Of a stretch of 64,000 bases of DNA, positions 54,703 through 63,608 are shown piece by piece (within the stretch, counting starts at the first letter, position 1; the number at the start of each line of letters is the position of its first letter). The notes under the pieces were generated by a model that saw only the letters and a list, made by a program, of their open reading frames with translations, was not told where the DNA came from and made no database searches. The position numbers and the translations under genes were made by a program. This DNA is from Hyphomicrobiales bacterium (GTDB lineage Bacteria; Pseudomonadota; Alphaproteobacteria; Rhizobiales; Xanthobacteraceae). The DNA is taken from positions 1 through 64,000 of the forward strand of contig JAFKKN010000002.1 in the NCBI GenBank assembly GCA_017305535.1, read 5' to 3'.

Positions 54703-55515
54703 GTGCAGGACCCGGTGCATATTGTCCGTCGCCAGATTTGGCGCTCAACCGGCGTTGAGACCGGGGATCGCGCGATTCCGGAGGAAACCGCGGTCGCTCT
54801 CACTTATAATGGCGGCAGCTACGCCGTGATGATGGCGACTCCCCGCGACCTCGAGGATTTCGCCGTTGGCTTCAGTCTGACCGAAGGCATCATTGCCAGC
54901 CCCGCCGATATCGACAGTCTTGAGGTCATTCCGCAGGACGACGGCGTCGAATTGCGCATGTGGCTGCGTCAGTCCGAGGCGGAACGCCTGGCCGACCGCC
55001 GCCGTCATATCGCCGGCCCGACCGGATGCGGGTTGTGCGGGATCGATTCGATCGCCGAGGCGATGCGGCCTGCGGCCATCGTCGCGCCGGGCGGCTCTTT
55101 CACCGCAAGCCAAATTATGGCGGCCATGGCGGCATTGGCCCCGTTACAGACCATCAACAGCGCGACGCGGGCGGTCCATGCGGCCGCGTTCTGGACGCCC
55201 TCGGATGGCATTGTCTCGCTGCGCGAGGATGTCGGTCGTCACAACGCCCTCGACAAGCTCGCCGGCGCGCTGGCCCGGATCGACATCGACGTCACATCCG
55301 GCATGGTGCTGCTTACCAGCCGCGTATCTGTTGAAATGGTGCAGAAGACGGCCGTGATCGGCGCGCCGCTGATTGTGTCGGTTTCGGCCCCTACCGCATT
55401 GGCTGTGCGAATGGCCGCTGCCGCCGGAATCACGCTGGTGGCCATTGCCCGCCATGACGGTTTTGAGATCTTCGCTAACAGCCAGAGATTGAATCTTGCG
55501 CGTGAACTCGCCTAA
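54703..55515 (+). CDS. fdhD: Formate dehydrogenase accessory sulfurtransferase FdhD
   Basis: The 270-residue sulfurtransferase donates sulfur to the molybdenum cofactor of formate dehydrogenases. The C109-G-L-C112-G motif is the catalytic Cys pair; MATPRDLEDFAVGFSLTEGII and SREDVGRHNALDKLAG-type blocks match the family. No formate dehydrogenase genes are in the window, so its partner must lie elsewhere. GTG start at 54703. Confidence 0.95.
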   Translation: MQDPVHIVRRQIWRSTGVETGDRAIPEETAVALTYNGGSYAVMMATPRDLEDFAVGFSLTEGIIASPADIDSLEVIPQDDGVELRMWLRQSEAERLADRRRHIAGPTGCGLCGIDSIAEAMRPAAIVAPGGSFTASQIMAAMAALAPLQTINSATRAVHAAAFWTPSDGIVSLREDVGRHNALDKLAGALARIDIDVTSGMVLLTSRVSVEMVQKTAVIGAPLIVSVSAPTALAVRMAAAAGITLVAIARHDGFEIFANSQRLNLARELA

Positions 55516-55853
55516 ATGGCGCAGATCGCGCCGCCGAGTCACATCCGCATAGCCAGTTTCTCGCCTCTCGATCCGCCCGAACCGGATCACTGATATGCAT
55601 AAATTGCTGCAATGCGGTGCTTCACTACCCTCACACGCCAAAGAGTGGCGAGAATGCGGCGAACAAGCCTTCAAATGTGGCGGCATCTGGAACGCATTAA
55701 GGTTCCATTAAGTAACAAAAATTTGTGGTTCCTCAAAAGGTTAGGAAGCAGGCACCTGTGACCTCTCGGTAACAGCATTTTACACAAAACGCGTCTATGA
55801 CATCGCTGGACGGCGGCGCTTCCACCTCCGCCAGTTTGCTCTTGGAGAGAAAA
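55516..55853. other. Intergenic region upstream of the outer membrane protein
   Basis: This 338-base stretch without a gene holds the promoter of the outer membrane protein. A full CtrA-type site lies at 55697-55711. The region around 55690-55800 is AT-rich compared with its surroundings. Confidence 0.7.
55697..55711. promoter_or_regulatory. Candidate CtrA binding site (TTAA-N7-TTAA)
   Basis: TTAA-GGTTCCA-TTAA (55697-55711) fits the full CtrA consensus exactly and lies 143 bases before the outer membrane protein ATG. CtrA is the conserved alphaproteobacterial cell-cycle regulator; TrcR, another cell-cycle factor, is also in this window. Binding is inferred. Confidence 0.5.
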
Positions 55854-56510
55854 ATGAAAAAGATTCTGCTTGGTACTGTGGCGCTCATCGCCCTCGGCGC
55901 GACCGCGCCAGCACTTGCCGCCGACCTGGCCGCGCGCCCCTACACGAAGGCTCCGGCCTATGTTCCGGCTCCGATCTACAACTGGACCGGCTTCTATCTC
56001 GGCGGTCACGTCGGTGGCGCCTTCCGCGGCGACGACAACAACTTCCTCGCCGGCAGCCGCGATGGCTCGTTCCTCGGCGGTGTGCAGGTCGGTTACGACA
56101 ACCAGTTCGCCCCGAACTGGGTGTTCGGTCTGGAAGCCAACTACAGCTTCAAGGACACCAACGGCAACTTCGCCAACCGCGGCCTCGGTTCGGTCACCGG
56201 CCGTCTCGGCTACACCTGGGGTCCGGCGCTGCTCTACGTGAAGGGCGGTTACGGCTGGGCTGACTCGCGCTTCAGCAACGGCTTCGGCGGCAACGGCGGC
56301 CGTGACGGCTACACCGTCGGCGGCGGCCTCGAATACCTGTTCACGCAGAACTGGTCGGGCAAGATCGAGTACCAGTACTACGACTTCGGTACTGTGAACT
56401 TCGTCGCCCCGGGTGGTGCCATCGGATCCTTCCGCAACGACGAGCACACCATCAAGGTCGGCCTGAACTATCGCTTCAACTGGGGTGCCCCGGTCGTCGC
56501 CAAGTACTAA
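55854..56510 (+). CDS. Outer membrane beta-barrel protein (Omp25/31-like)
   Basis: The 218-residue outer membrane protein has a signal peptide (residues 1-22, ALAADL), then YNWTGFYLGGHVGGAF and alternating strands typical of eight-stranded barrels, ending GLNYRFNW-APVVAKY with the C-terminal aromatic. This is the abundant Omp25/RopB/Omp31 type of rhizobia and relatives. Codon use is strongly biased (many GGC, AAC, TTC, CTC), consistent with high expression. ATG at 55854 with GGAGAG five bases upstream. A terminator follows and a CtrA-like site precedes it. Confidence 0.92.
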   Translation: MKKILLGTVALIALGATAPALAADLAARPYTKAPAYVPAPIYNWTGFYLGGHVGGAFRGDDNNFLAGSRDGSFLGGVQVGYDNQFAPNWVFGLEANYSFKDTNGNFANRGLGSVTGRLGYTWGPALLYVKGGYGWADSRFSNGFGGNGGRDGYTVGGGLEYLFTQNWSGKIEYQYYDFGTVNFVAPGGAIGSFRNDEHTIKVGLNYRFNWGAPVVAKY

Positions 56511-56554
56511 GGCTCAGACCTAGGCTTTCAGCTTAGGACCTGACAGACTTCCGG

Positions 56555-56578
56555 AAGGCCGGCGTTCGCGCCGGCCTT
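56555..56578 (+). terminator. Strong hairpin after the outer membrane protein gene
   Basis: AAGGCCGGCG-TTCG-CGCCGGCCTT is a perfect 10-bp stem with a stable TTCG tetraloop, 45 bases after the stop, followed by CTGCGTTTG. The T-tract is short but position and stability indicate a terminator. Confidence 0.8.
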
Positions 56579-56666
56579 CTGCGTTTGCGGTATTAAAATG
56601 ACGAAATCGACCGCATTTTCCCAAATTTATTAACCTGCGGCCCTGATACTCCGCCCCCGATTAATC

Positions 56667-56680
56667 TTGATAAAAATCAA
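56667..56680. promoter_or_regulatory. Perfect FNR/FixK-type box at the chemoreceptor start
   Basis: TTGAT-AAAA-ATCAA is a textbook FNR/FixK palindrome, only 16 bases before the ATG of the downstream methyl-accepting protein. Activation at -41.5 would place the transcription start inside the gene, so either the gene starts later, or the box acts as a repression site, or the match is fortuitous. Confidence 0.55.
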
Positions 56681-56695
56681 TGGGCGGGGATGACC

Positions 56696-58849
56696 ATGAC
56701 GTTGCGAACTGCGTTGAGCAGCCTGCGGCAATTGAATTTTTTGCGGCCGCGCTTGAATAATTGGGGCATCAAGGAAAGTCTTTTCACGGCTTTTGCGATC
56801 ATCGCGGGCATCGCGGTTCTGATCAGCGTCGGCGCCGGCATGATCCTCGGCCAGCTCGGCGGCATGATGCAGGATCTCGGCGGGCGAGACATTCCGCGGC
56901 TGGCGGCAAGCCTGCAACTGGCGGCCCGCAGCGCCGACCTCGCCAGCCAGGGGCCCGCTGTACTGGCCTCGCACGACGAAGCCGACCTGACCACGCAGCT
57001 CGGCAAGGTCAAGGAACTTCAGGAAGCCGCCCTCGCCAAACTCGGGGAGATCATCGAGCTCGGCGCCGACAAATCGACCGTCGCGGCTTTGCAGGAAAAC
57101 GTCAAGAATATCGACGATGCGGTGAAAAGCCTCGGCAACGCCGCCAAGGAACGGCTCGACCTCGCGACCCGTCATCAGCGGCTTTATGAAGAATTGCGGA
57201 CCCAACAGGCCGCGTTCGTCGCGGCCGCCAATCCGGCGATGATGGCCGCGCAAGCCAACATCAACGCGATTCTGACATCCGCCAATCTGTCGACCGACGA
57301 CGCCACCGAAGCCGCGCGCGCCGTCGAATTGCTGGGCAATGCGGTTTCCAGCACCAATGTGGTCGCCTCCGACATGATGGCCGCATTGTCCGCCCCGACC
57401 AGCGACGCGCTTGAACAAATCTCGGCATCGCTCGAGGCCGCCAAGCAGCGCGCGACGTCCAGCCTCGAAGCCCTGCCCGATCGCCGCAGCACGGCCGACA
57501 TCAAAGCGGCCGCGCAAAAACTGCTGCCGCTCGCTCATGGTAAGGATGGCGTGTTCAAGGTGCGGCAGCGCGAACTCGACTCCATCGATTATGGACAGCT
57601 CATTCTCGACGAATTCCGCAAGCTGAACACTGGCCTCGGCATCAGCGTGCGCCAACTCGTCGAAGGTGTGCAGACTGAAACCGAGACGTCGTCCTCGCAA
57701 GCACGGCAGACCATCGCGGTCTCGACGCGGGTGATGATGGTGCTTGGTGCGCTCACTCTGATCGGCTCGATCCTGTTCGTCTGGCTCTATGTCGGCCGCA
57801 ACATCCTGCGACGCATCAGCGATCTGCAACGCGCGATGAAGGTGCTGTCGAACGGCGATCTCGAAACCGAGATCGCGCGCAGCCGCAACCACGACGAAAT
57901 CGCGGTGATGGCGGATTCGCTGGAGGTCTTTCGCGAAAACATGATCCGCGCCCGCACGTTGGGAGCGGATCGCGAACGCGATCAGTTGAGCCGTGCCGAA
58001 CGCGCCTCACGCATGGAAGCGCGTATCACCGACTTCGAGGCCAGCGTGCGCGCCACGCTTGAACGCGTTCAGTCGTCCGCGAACACGATGGAGGCGACCG
58101 CGCAAAACATGTCCGCGACCGCCGACCGCTCCAACGCATTGGTGAGCACCGTTGCATCGGCGGCGGAAGAAACCTCGGTCAACGTGCAGACTGTTTCGTC
58201 GGGCACCGAGGAACTGTCGTCGTCGATTCTCGAAATCGGCCGCCAGGTCATCAGTTCGACCGAGATCGCCAGCAAGGCGGTGTCGGAAGCGAGCAAGACC
58301 GACGCGACGATGCAGGGGCTCGCCGAGAATGCCGCGCGCATCAGCACCGTGATCGACCTGATCCAGACCATCGCCTCGCAGACCAATCTGCTGGCGTTGA
58401 ATGCAACCATCGAGGCGGCACGCGCGGGCGAGGCCGGCAGAGGCTTCGCGGTGGTAGCGTCCGAAGTGAAGAACCTTGCCAGCCAGACCGCGAAGGCGAC
58501 CGAGGAAATCCGTTCGCAGATCGCCAACATGCAGCAGGTCACGACCACGGCGGTCGGCACCATCCGGAATATCGGACTGACCATCGGCGAGATCAACGAA
58601 ATCACCACCGCGATCGCCGCCGCGGTCGAGGAGCAAGGTGCTGCGACACGCGAGATCGCACGCAACATCCAGCACGCCGCGACCGGAACCAGCGAGGTCT
58701 CCAGCAACATCGTTGGCGTCAGCCAGGCATCGGCGGATGCCGGCGCGGAGGCAAGCCATGTGCTTGCGGCGTCGGGTGCGCTACGGCGCGAAGCCGATGT
58801 GCTGCGCGGCGAGATCGACGTGTTCCTCTCCAGCATTCGCGCCGCGTGA
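56696..58849 (+). CDS. Methyl-accepting chemotaxis protein with HAMP domain
   Basis: The 717-residue transmembrane chemoreceptor has TM1 near residues 33-55, a helical periplasmic sensor of about 290 residues with no recognised ligand family, TM2 near 343-365, a HAMP domain (about 367-420) and an MCP signalling domain with the conserved hairpin tip ([47 protein letters not shown] near 560-606). The stimulus is unknown; the FixK-like box at its start hints at a link to oxygen. The ATG at 56696 is chosen because the earlier ATG at 56690 touches the GGGG ribosome-binding site. Alone in its transcription unit. Confidence 0.92.
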   Translation: MTLRTALSSLRQLNFLRPRLNNWGIKESLFTAFAIIAGIAVLISVGAGMILGQLGGMMQDLGGRDIPRLAASLQLAARSADLASQGPAVLASHDEADLTTQLGKVKELQEAALAKLGEIIELGADKSTVAALQENVKNIDDAVKSLGNAAKERLDLATRHQRLYEELRTQQAAFVAAANPAMMAAQANINAILTSANLSTDDATEAARAVELLGNAVSSTNVVASDMMAALSAPTSDALEQISASLEAAKQRATSSLEALPDRRSTADIKAAAQKLLPLAHGKDGVFKVRQRELDSIDYGQLILDEFRKLNTGLGISVRQLVEGVQTETETSSSQARQTIAVSTRVMMVLGALTLIGSILFVWLYVGRNILRRISDLQRAMKVLSNGDLETEIARSRNHDEIAVMADSLEVFRENMIRARTLGADRERDQLSRAERASRMEARITDFEASVRATLERVQSSANTMEATAQNMSATADRSNALVSTVASAAEETSVNVQTVSSGTEELSSSILEIGRQVISSTEIASKAVSEASKTDATMQGLAENAARISTVIDLIQTIASQTNLLALNATIEAARAGEAGRGFAVVASEVKNLASQTAKATEEIRSQIANMQQVTTTAVGTIRNIGLTIGEINEITTAIAAAVEEQGAATREIARNIQHAATGTSEVSSNIVGVSQASADAGAEASHVLAASGALRREADVLRGEIDVFLSSIRAA

Positions 58850-58878
58850 CGGCAGTTGCGACGGCGCGTTCCGGTTCC

Positions 58879-58908
58879 CGTCGGCACTGATTGACACCCG
58901 TGCCGACG
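58879..58908. terminator. Hairpin after the chemoreceptor gene
   Basis: CGTCGGCAC/GTGCCGACG (9 bp, 12-base loop) lies 30-60 bases after the chemoreceptor stop without a T-tract. It probably acts as a terminator or RNA 3' end, with low certainty. Confidence 0.45.
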
Positions 58909-58934
58909 CGTGATCCTTGAACGCACGCAAGTTC

Positions 58935-58963
58935 GCCCGAATGCCGAAGCGGTGCATTCGGGC
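58935..58963. promoter_or_regulatory. Hairpin in the bioB leader
   Basis: GCCCGAATGC-CGAAGCGGT-GCATTCGGGC is a perfect 10-bp inverted repeat ending 32 bases before the bioB ATG. It could be an operator for a biotin repressor-like protein or an RNA structure. It does not match the E. coli BirA box, so no regulator is assigned. Confidence 0.5.
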
Positions 58964-58995
58964 GCTGTCGCAACCCGCCGGACGAGAGGCTTCGC

Positions 58996-60030
58996 ATGAG
59001 CGCATCGATTAATTCAAACCAGCAGGACATCGCCGCGCTCGGCGAACCGCGCCACGACTGGACCCGATCGGAAGCAGAAGCGATCTACAGCCTGCCGTTT
59101 TCAGATTTGATTTTTCAGGCGCAACGTGTGCATCGCGCTCATTTCGATCCCAACCACATCGAGACCGCGAGCCTTCTCAGCATCAAGACTGGCGGCTGTC
59201 CGGAAGATTGCGGGTACTGCTCGCAAAGCGCGCACTACGACACCGACGTGAAGGCCACAAAACTGATGGACCATCAGGCGGTGCTGGACACCGCGCGCCG
59301 CGCCAAGGAGAACGGCGCCAGCCGGTTCTGCATGGCGGCAGCCTGGCGCAACCCGAAGGAGAAAGACCTCGACCGCGTTTGCGACATGGTCAGCGCGGTG
59401 AAGGACCTCGGGATGGAAACCTGCGCCACCCTCGGCATGCTTGCCCCCGCACAGGCGCAGCGGCTGCGCGACGCGGGCCTCGATTTCTACAACCACAACG
59501 TCGACACCTCGCCGGAATTCTACGGGCACATCATCACCACGCGCACGATGCAGGATCGCATCGATACACTGGCGCACGCCCGCGACGCCGGACTGAAGAT
59601 CTGCTGCGGCGGCATCATCGGCATGGGCGAGCAGGTCGACGACCGCGTCGGCATGCTGATTCTGCTGGCCAACCTGCCGAGCCATCCGGAAAGCGTGCCG
59701 ATCAACATGTGGAACAAGGTCAAGGGCGTGCCGGTCAATGACACTGCCGACCGCCCGGACCCGATCGCACTGGTGCGGATGATCGCGCTCGCGCGGATCA
59801 TGATGCCGAAGAGCGTGGTGCGGCTCTCGGCTGGACGGCAATACATGACCGACGAGTTGCAGGCGCTGTGCTTCGTCGCCGGCGCCAGTTCGATCTTCAT
59901 CGGCGACGTTCTGCTGACCACGAAGAACCCGCAGACCGTTCGCGACGCCGAATTGCTGGATCGGCTCGGCATCCGTTCGAAGCTCGACGACGTGCGAGCC
60001 ACGGCCCTGCCGTCGCAGGCCGCCGAATAA
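58996..60030 (+). CDS. bioB: Biotin synthase
   Basis: This 344-residue radical-SAM enzyme inserts sulfur into dethiobiotin. The 4Fe-4S SAM cluster motif C68-x3-C72-x2-C75 ([12 protein letters not shown]) is intact, as are [19 protein letters not shown] and the family C-terminus [16 protein letters not shown]. Length matches the family. ATG at 58996. The other bio genes are not in the window, so bioB stands apart here. A perfect hairpin lies in its leader. Confidence 0.97.
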   Translation: MSASINSNQQDIAALGEPRHDWTRSEAEAIYSLPFSDLIFQAQRVHRAHFDPNHIETASLLSIKTGGCPEDCGYCSQSAHYDTDVKATKLMDHQAVLDTARRAKENGASRFCMAAAWRNPKEKDLDRVCDMVSAVKDLGMETCATLGMLAPAQAQRLRDAGLDFYNHNVDTSPEFYGHIITTRTMQDRIDTLAHARDAGLKICCGGIIGMGEQVDDRVGMLILLANLPSHPESVPINMWNKVKGVPVNDTADRPDPIALVRMIALARIMMPKSVVRLSAGRQYMTDELQALCFVAGASSIFIGDVLLTTKNPQTVRDAELLDRLGIRSKLDDVRATALPSQAAE

Positions 60031-60084
60031 ACCATCCGCTGCTGGCGGTACATCTTCACCGCCAGCATGACTTGCCGTACCGCG

Positions 60085-60110
60085 TCCAGACCCGCGAATG
60101 CGGGTCTGGA
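60085..60110 (+). terminator. Terminator-like hairpin after bioB
   Basis: TCCAGACCCGC-GAAT-GCGGGTCTGGA is a perfect 11-bp stem with a 4-base loop, followed by CCGTGGTTTTTCGG. It lies 55 bases after the bioB stop. Confidence 0.7.
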
Positions 60111-60160
60111 CCGTGGTTTTTCGGCTGGCGCCCTGCCGATTGTTTGGCTAAGCCGGATGG

Positions 60161-61246
60161 ATGAAACCACAACGGCCTCCCATGAAATCCAAAGAACCCG
60201 CCTTCCAGAGCCTGGCAGAGACCCTGCGCTATCCGTGGGAAACGCCGCCGGGCCCCAATGAGGTCATCGAACTCAGGCCGGGCGTTCTGTGGCTTCGCCA
60301 GAAGCTGCCGTTCCAACTCAACCACGTGAACATCTACCTGCTCGCCGACGGCGACGGCTGGGCCATGATCGATTCCGGTTTTGGCAACGAGGACACCATC
60401 GCAGCGTGGACGGCGCTGTTCGAGGGGCCGCTGAAGAACTTCAACATCACGCGGCTGATCGTTACCCATTCACATCCCGATCACGTCGGGCTCGCGGGCT
60501 GGATCGTCGAACGCTTCAACTGTCCGCTGGTGATGTCACAGGTCGAATATCTGCAATCGGTCTACCATCAGAATCGCGGCACCGAGGAACGCAAGGAAGC
60601 GCAGCGGCTGTTCTTCCGCCGCCACGGCATGGACGAAAGCCTCACCGACAAGCTGCTCGGTCGCGGTCAGGACTATCTCACACGCGTCTCGACGCTGCCC
60701 GCTTCGTATCGACGCATTGCGCATGGCGATGAAATTTCGATCGGCACCCGACGCTTCAAAGTCATCACCGGAGGCGGCCACGCACTCGATCAGGTGATGC
60801 TGTATTGCGCTGCCGACAAACTGTTCCTGTCGGCCGATCAGGTGCTGAGCAAGATTTCACCCAATGTGAGCGTGTGGGCGGTGGAGCCCGACCAGAACTC
60901 GCTCGGTGAATATCTCGCATCGCTGGCCAGCCTGACCACCACCCTGCCCTACGATGCACTGGTGCTGCCCGGCCATGGCGTGCCGTTCTACGGCTTGAAG
61001 ACCCGGATCAAGCAACTTGCCGACCATCATGAGGAGCGTTGCGGCATGATCGCCGCTGCCTGCCGGGAATCTGCGAAGACATCGGCGGAACTGGTGCCGG
61101 TGGTGTTTTACAAGTATCCGCTCGATGCCCACCAGACCGGATTTGCCGCAGGCGAACTGATCGCGCACCTCAACTACATGCTCAACGAAGGGCGACTGGT
61201 CATGGAGCCGCAATCCGATGGCATCCTCCGATTCCGGAGCACTTGA
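60161..61246 (+). CDS. MBL fold metallo-hydrolase
   Basis: This 361-residue metallo-beta-lactamase-fold protein has the metal-binding THSHPDHVG (HxHxDH, near residue 107), a further His region ITGGGHALDQ near residue 205, a metal-bridging LSADQ near 225 and the final His in LPGHGVPF near 272. It resembles the RNase Z/glyoxalase-II-like hydrolase group that includes bacterial lactonases and phosphodiesterases; the substrate is unknown. Two possible starts: ATG at 60161 with GGATGG upstream, chosen here, or ATG at 60182. It lies between bioB and hemA on the same strand but is probably separate, since a terminator-like hairpin precedes it. Confidence 0.87.
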   Translation: MKPQRPPMKSKEPAFQSLAETLRYPWETPPGPNEVIELRPGVLWLRQKLPFQLNHVNIYLLADGDGWAMIDSGFGNEDTIAAWTALFEGPLKNFNITRLIVTHSHPDHVGLAGWIVERFNCPLVMSQVEYLQSVYHQNRGTEERKEAQRLFFRRHGMDESLTDKLLGRGQDYLTRVSTLPASYRRIAHGDEISIGTRRFKVITGGGHALDQVMLYCAADKLFLSADQVLSKISPNVSVWAVEPDQNSLGEYLASLASLTTTLPYDALVLPGHGVPFYGLKTRIKQLADHHEERCGMIAAACRESAKTSAELVPVVFYKYPLDAHQTGFAAGELIAHLNYMLNEGRLVMEPQSDGILRFRST

Positions 61247-61276
61247 ACGACTATCGCGCCCCGGCGCTGGCTGACG

Positions 61277-61290
61277 TTGCGCCAGCGCAA
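61277..61290. promoter_or_regulatory. Candidate FixK2/FNR box upstream of hemA
   Basis: TTGC-GCCAGC-GCAA (14 bases, 135 bases before the hemA ATG) fits the Bradyrhizobium FixK2 consensus TTG(A/C)-N6-(T/G)CAA. It matches the known oxygen control of hemA in this lineage, where more heme is made under low oxygen. Confidence 0.6.
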
Positions 61291-61424
61291 ACTTGAGACT
61301 GCGTCCGCGGCAGGGCCGCCACGCGGTCTCTTAAACCTTATTTCGGCTCGACAGCGATCGTGGAAAGGCTCTAAAAAGGGCCGTGCCAGGGCATGGCCCA
61401 GTCTTGTCGAGTTCGGATTTTGCG

Positions 61425-62654
61425 ATGAATTACAATCAGTTCTTCAGCGATGCCGTTAATCGTCTGCACGATGAGCGGCGCTACCGTGTGTTCGCCGACC
61501 TGGAACGCATCGCGGGTCGCTTCCCGCACGCCACCTGGCACTCACCGAATGGCGAACGTCCCGTCGTGATGTGGTGCTCCAACGATTATCTCGGCATGGG
61601 CCAACATCCGAAAGTCGTTGGCGCCATGGTGGAAACCGCCACCCGCGTCGGCACCGGCGCCGGCGGCACCCGCAACATCGCCGGCAACCATCATCCGCTG
61701 GTCGGACTTGAGCGCGAACTCGCCGATCTGCACGGCAAGGAAGCAGCTCTGCTGTTCACGTCGGGCTACGTGTCGAACCAGACCGGCATCTCGACGCTTG
61801 CCAAACTGATCCCCGACTGCCTGATCCTGTCGGACGCGCTCAACCACAACTCGATGATCGAGGGCATCCGCCAATCGGGTTGCGAGCGTCAGGTGTTTCG
61901 CCACAACGACGTCGCGCACCTTGAGGAACTGCTGATCGCGGCAGGCCCGCAGCGCGCCAAGCTGATTGCCTGCGAAAGCCTGTACTCGATGGATGGCGAC
62001 ATCGCGCCGCTGGCGAAGATCTGCGATCTCGCCGAACGCTATGGCGCGATGACCTATGTGGACGAAGTCCACGCGGTCGGCATGTATGGCCCGCGTGGCG
62101 GCGGAATTGCCGAGCGCGACGGCGTCATGCATCGCATCGACGTGCTGGAAGGCACGCTGGCGAAAGCCTTCGGCTGCCTCGGCGGCTACATCACCGCGAA
62201 AGCGGAAATCATCGACGCGGTGCGCTCCTACGCGCCGGGCTTCATTTTCACCACCTCGCTGCCTCCCGCGGTCTGCGCGGCAGCAACGGCGGCGATCCGA
62301 CACCTGAAATCGTCAAGCTGGGAGCGTGAGCGTCATCAGGAACGCGCCGCACGGACCAAAGCGATTCTCAACGCGGCCGGTCTGCCGGTGATGTCGAGCA
62401 CGACGCATATCGTGCCGTTGTTCGTCGGCAATCCCGAACGCTGCAAACAGGCCTGCGACCTCCTGCTTAAAGACCACGGCATCTATATCCAGCCGATCAA
62501 CTATCCCACCGTCGCCAAGGGCACCGAGCGGCTGCGCATCACGCCGTCGCCGTATCACGACGATGTTCTGATCGATCAACTCGCCGAGGCGCTCGTTCAG
62601 GTTTGGCAGCAACTCGATCTGCCGCTGCACGCGGCGCCGTTGGCGGCTGAATAA
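61425..62654 (+). CDS. hemA: 5-aminolevulinate synthase
   Basis: This 409-residue PLP enzyme of the alpha-oxoamine synthase family condenses glycine and succinyl-CoA, the C4 route to heme in alphaproteobacteria. [27 protein letters not shown] starts the protein; [45 protein letters not shown] and the Schiff-base K247 in EGTLAKAFG follow, and the C-terminal [14 protein letters not shown]. The ATG at 61425 fits the family; the frame extends upstream to 61383. A FixK2-type box lies 135 bases upstream. No other heme genes are nearby. Confidence 0.97.
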   Translation: MNYNQFFSDAVNRLHDERRYRVFADLERIAGRFPHATWHSPNGERPVVMWCSNDYLGMGQHPKVVGAMVETATRVGTGAGGTRNIAGNHHPLVGLERELADLHGKEAALLFTSGYVSNQTGISTLAKLIPDCLILSDALNHNSMIEGIRQSGCERQVFRHNDVAHLEELLIAAGPQRAKLIACESLYSMDGDIAPLAKICDLAERYGAMTYVDEVHAVGMYGPRGGGIAERDGVMHRIDVLEGTLAKAFGCLGGYITAKAEIIDAVRSYAPGFIFTTSLPPAVCAAATAAIRHLKSSSWERERHQERAARTKAILNAAGLPVMSSTTHIVPLFVGNPERCKQACDLLLKDHGIYIQPINYPTVAKGTERLRITPSPYHDDVLIDQLAEALVQVWQQLDLPLHAAPLAAE

Positions 62655-62704
62655 GCCGGCTACTCATTTCGCTGGATCGCGATGCATTCAACTCGATCCG
62701 TGAC

Positions 62705-62723
62705 GCCCGGGCGTGTCCCGGGC
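62705..62723. terminator. Palindrome between hemA and the FixJ-type regulator
   Basis: GCCCGGG-CGTGT-CCCGGGC is a perfect 7-bp stem 50 bases after the hemA stop. It has no T-tract but lies between convergent genes, so it may terminate both. Confidence 0.5.
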
Positions 62724-62760
62724 ATGGTGATCGTGTCGCTTCAGCCTCAGTTCAGCCGCT

Positions 62761-63423
62761 CTAAGCCGGCGCAGCCGATAGCAGCGCGGTCGGGCGCTTG
62801 CTGGTTTCTTCCGACATGACGATACGCATCAGGTCGGCGGCGTTTTTCGCGCCGAGCTTGTCCATGATCCGCGCACGGTGAACCTCCACAGTGCGCGGGC
62901 TGATTCCCAACCGCCGGCCGGCTTCCTTGTTCGAGGCGCCTTGCGCCACCTGCTGCAAGACGTCGCGCTCGCGTCCGGTGAGCCGATGCCGACCGGCAAA
63001 ATCCGCCAGTCCCTGGATATGCTCTTCCCTGGTTCGACGATAGGCCGTGACCGCTTCGCGCACCCGATCGGCCATCGCACTCGCCGCGAACGGCTTTTGC
63101 AGGAAATCGGTCGCGCCGAACTTCATCGCTGCCACAGCAGTCGCGATATCGCCCTGCCCGGACATCACCACCACAGGCGGCGGGGTTCGCTCGGCGGCCA
63201 GTTCACGCAGCACCTGCAAGCCGGATTCATCCGGCAGATTGACGTCCAGAACGACGCAAGCCGGTGCCCGCTGGCGAAAAGCCTCCAGGAACGATCCGGC
63301 GTCGCCGAAGGCGCGCGGGGCAAACCCCTCGATCCGCAACAGCAAACTCAAGGCATCGCGCACCGAGGGATCATCGTCGACAATGAAAACAACAGCGGCA
63401 TCGACCTGAAGCTGAGCGGCCAT
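62761..63423 (-). CDS. Two-component response regulator, FixJ/LuxR type
   Basis: The 220-residue regulator has an N-terminal receiver (about 10-125) with the acidic pocket VDDD (D16-D18), phosphoacceptor D60 in CVVLDVNLP, and K110 in DFLQKPF. The C-terminal LuxR/GerE DNA-binding domain (about 150-210) shows LTGRERDVLQQVAQGASNKEAGRRLGISPRTVEVHRARIMDKLGAKN. It is divergent from a symporter-type sensor kinase whose start is 186 bases away; such pairs are usually cognate. The paired stimulus is unknown. ATG at 63423. Confidence 0.92.
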   Translation of the reverse strand: MAAQLQVDAAVVFIVDDDPSVRDALSLLLRIEGFAPRAFGDAGSFLEAFRQRAPACVVLDVNLPDESGLQVLRELAAERTPPPVVVMSGQGDIATAVAAMKFGATDFLQKPFAASAMADRVREAVTAYRRTREEHIQGLADFAGRHRLTGRERDVLQQVAQGASNKEAGRRLGISPRTVEVHRARIMDKLGAKNAADLMRIVMSEETSKRPTALLSAAPA

Positions 63424-63487
63424 CGCAACCTTCCGGATAGAATTGCACGACTTACTACAACTTATACGTGTGTAACCTGATTCGTCC

Positions 63488-63506
63488 GCATTGACAATTG
63501 CAATGC
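63488..63506. promoter_or_regulatory. Inverted repeat in the kinase-regulator divergent promoter
   Basis: GCATTG-ACAATTG-CAATGC is a perfect 6-bp inverted repeat around a self-complementary core, placed between the two divergent genes. It is a candidate operator for the FixJ-type regulator itself. The left half overlaps a possible TTGACA -35. Confidence 0.5.
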
Positions 63507-63608
63507 GACGCGGTGCGCCCTACGCGGAATGGCGCTACAATTCGCGGTCACCCGCCCGCAGTGAGCGCGGGACAGAGGGAGAATTCGGTTGGCGGTAGGG
63601 CAAGCGTG

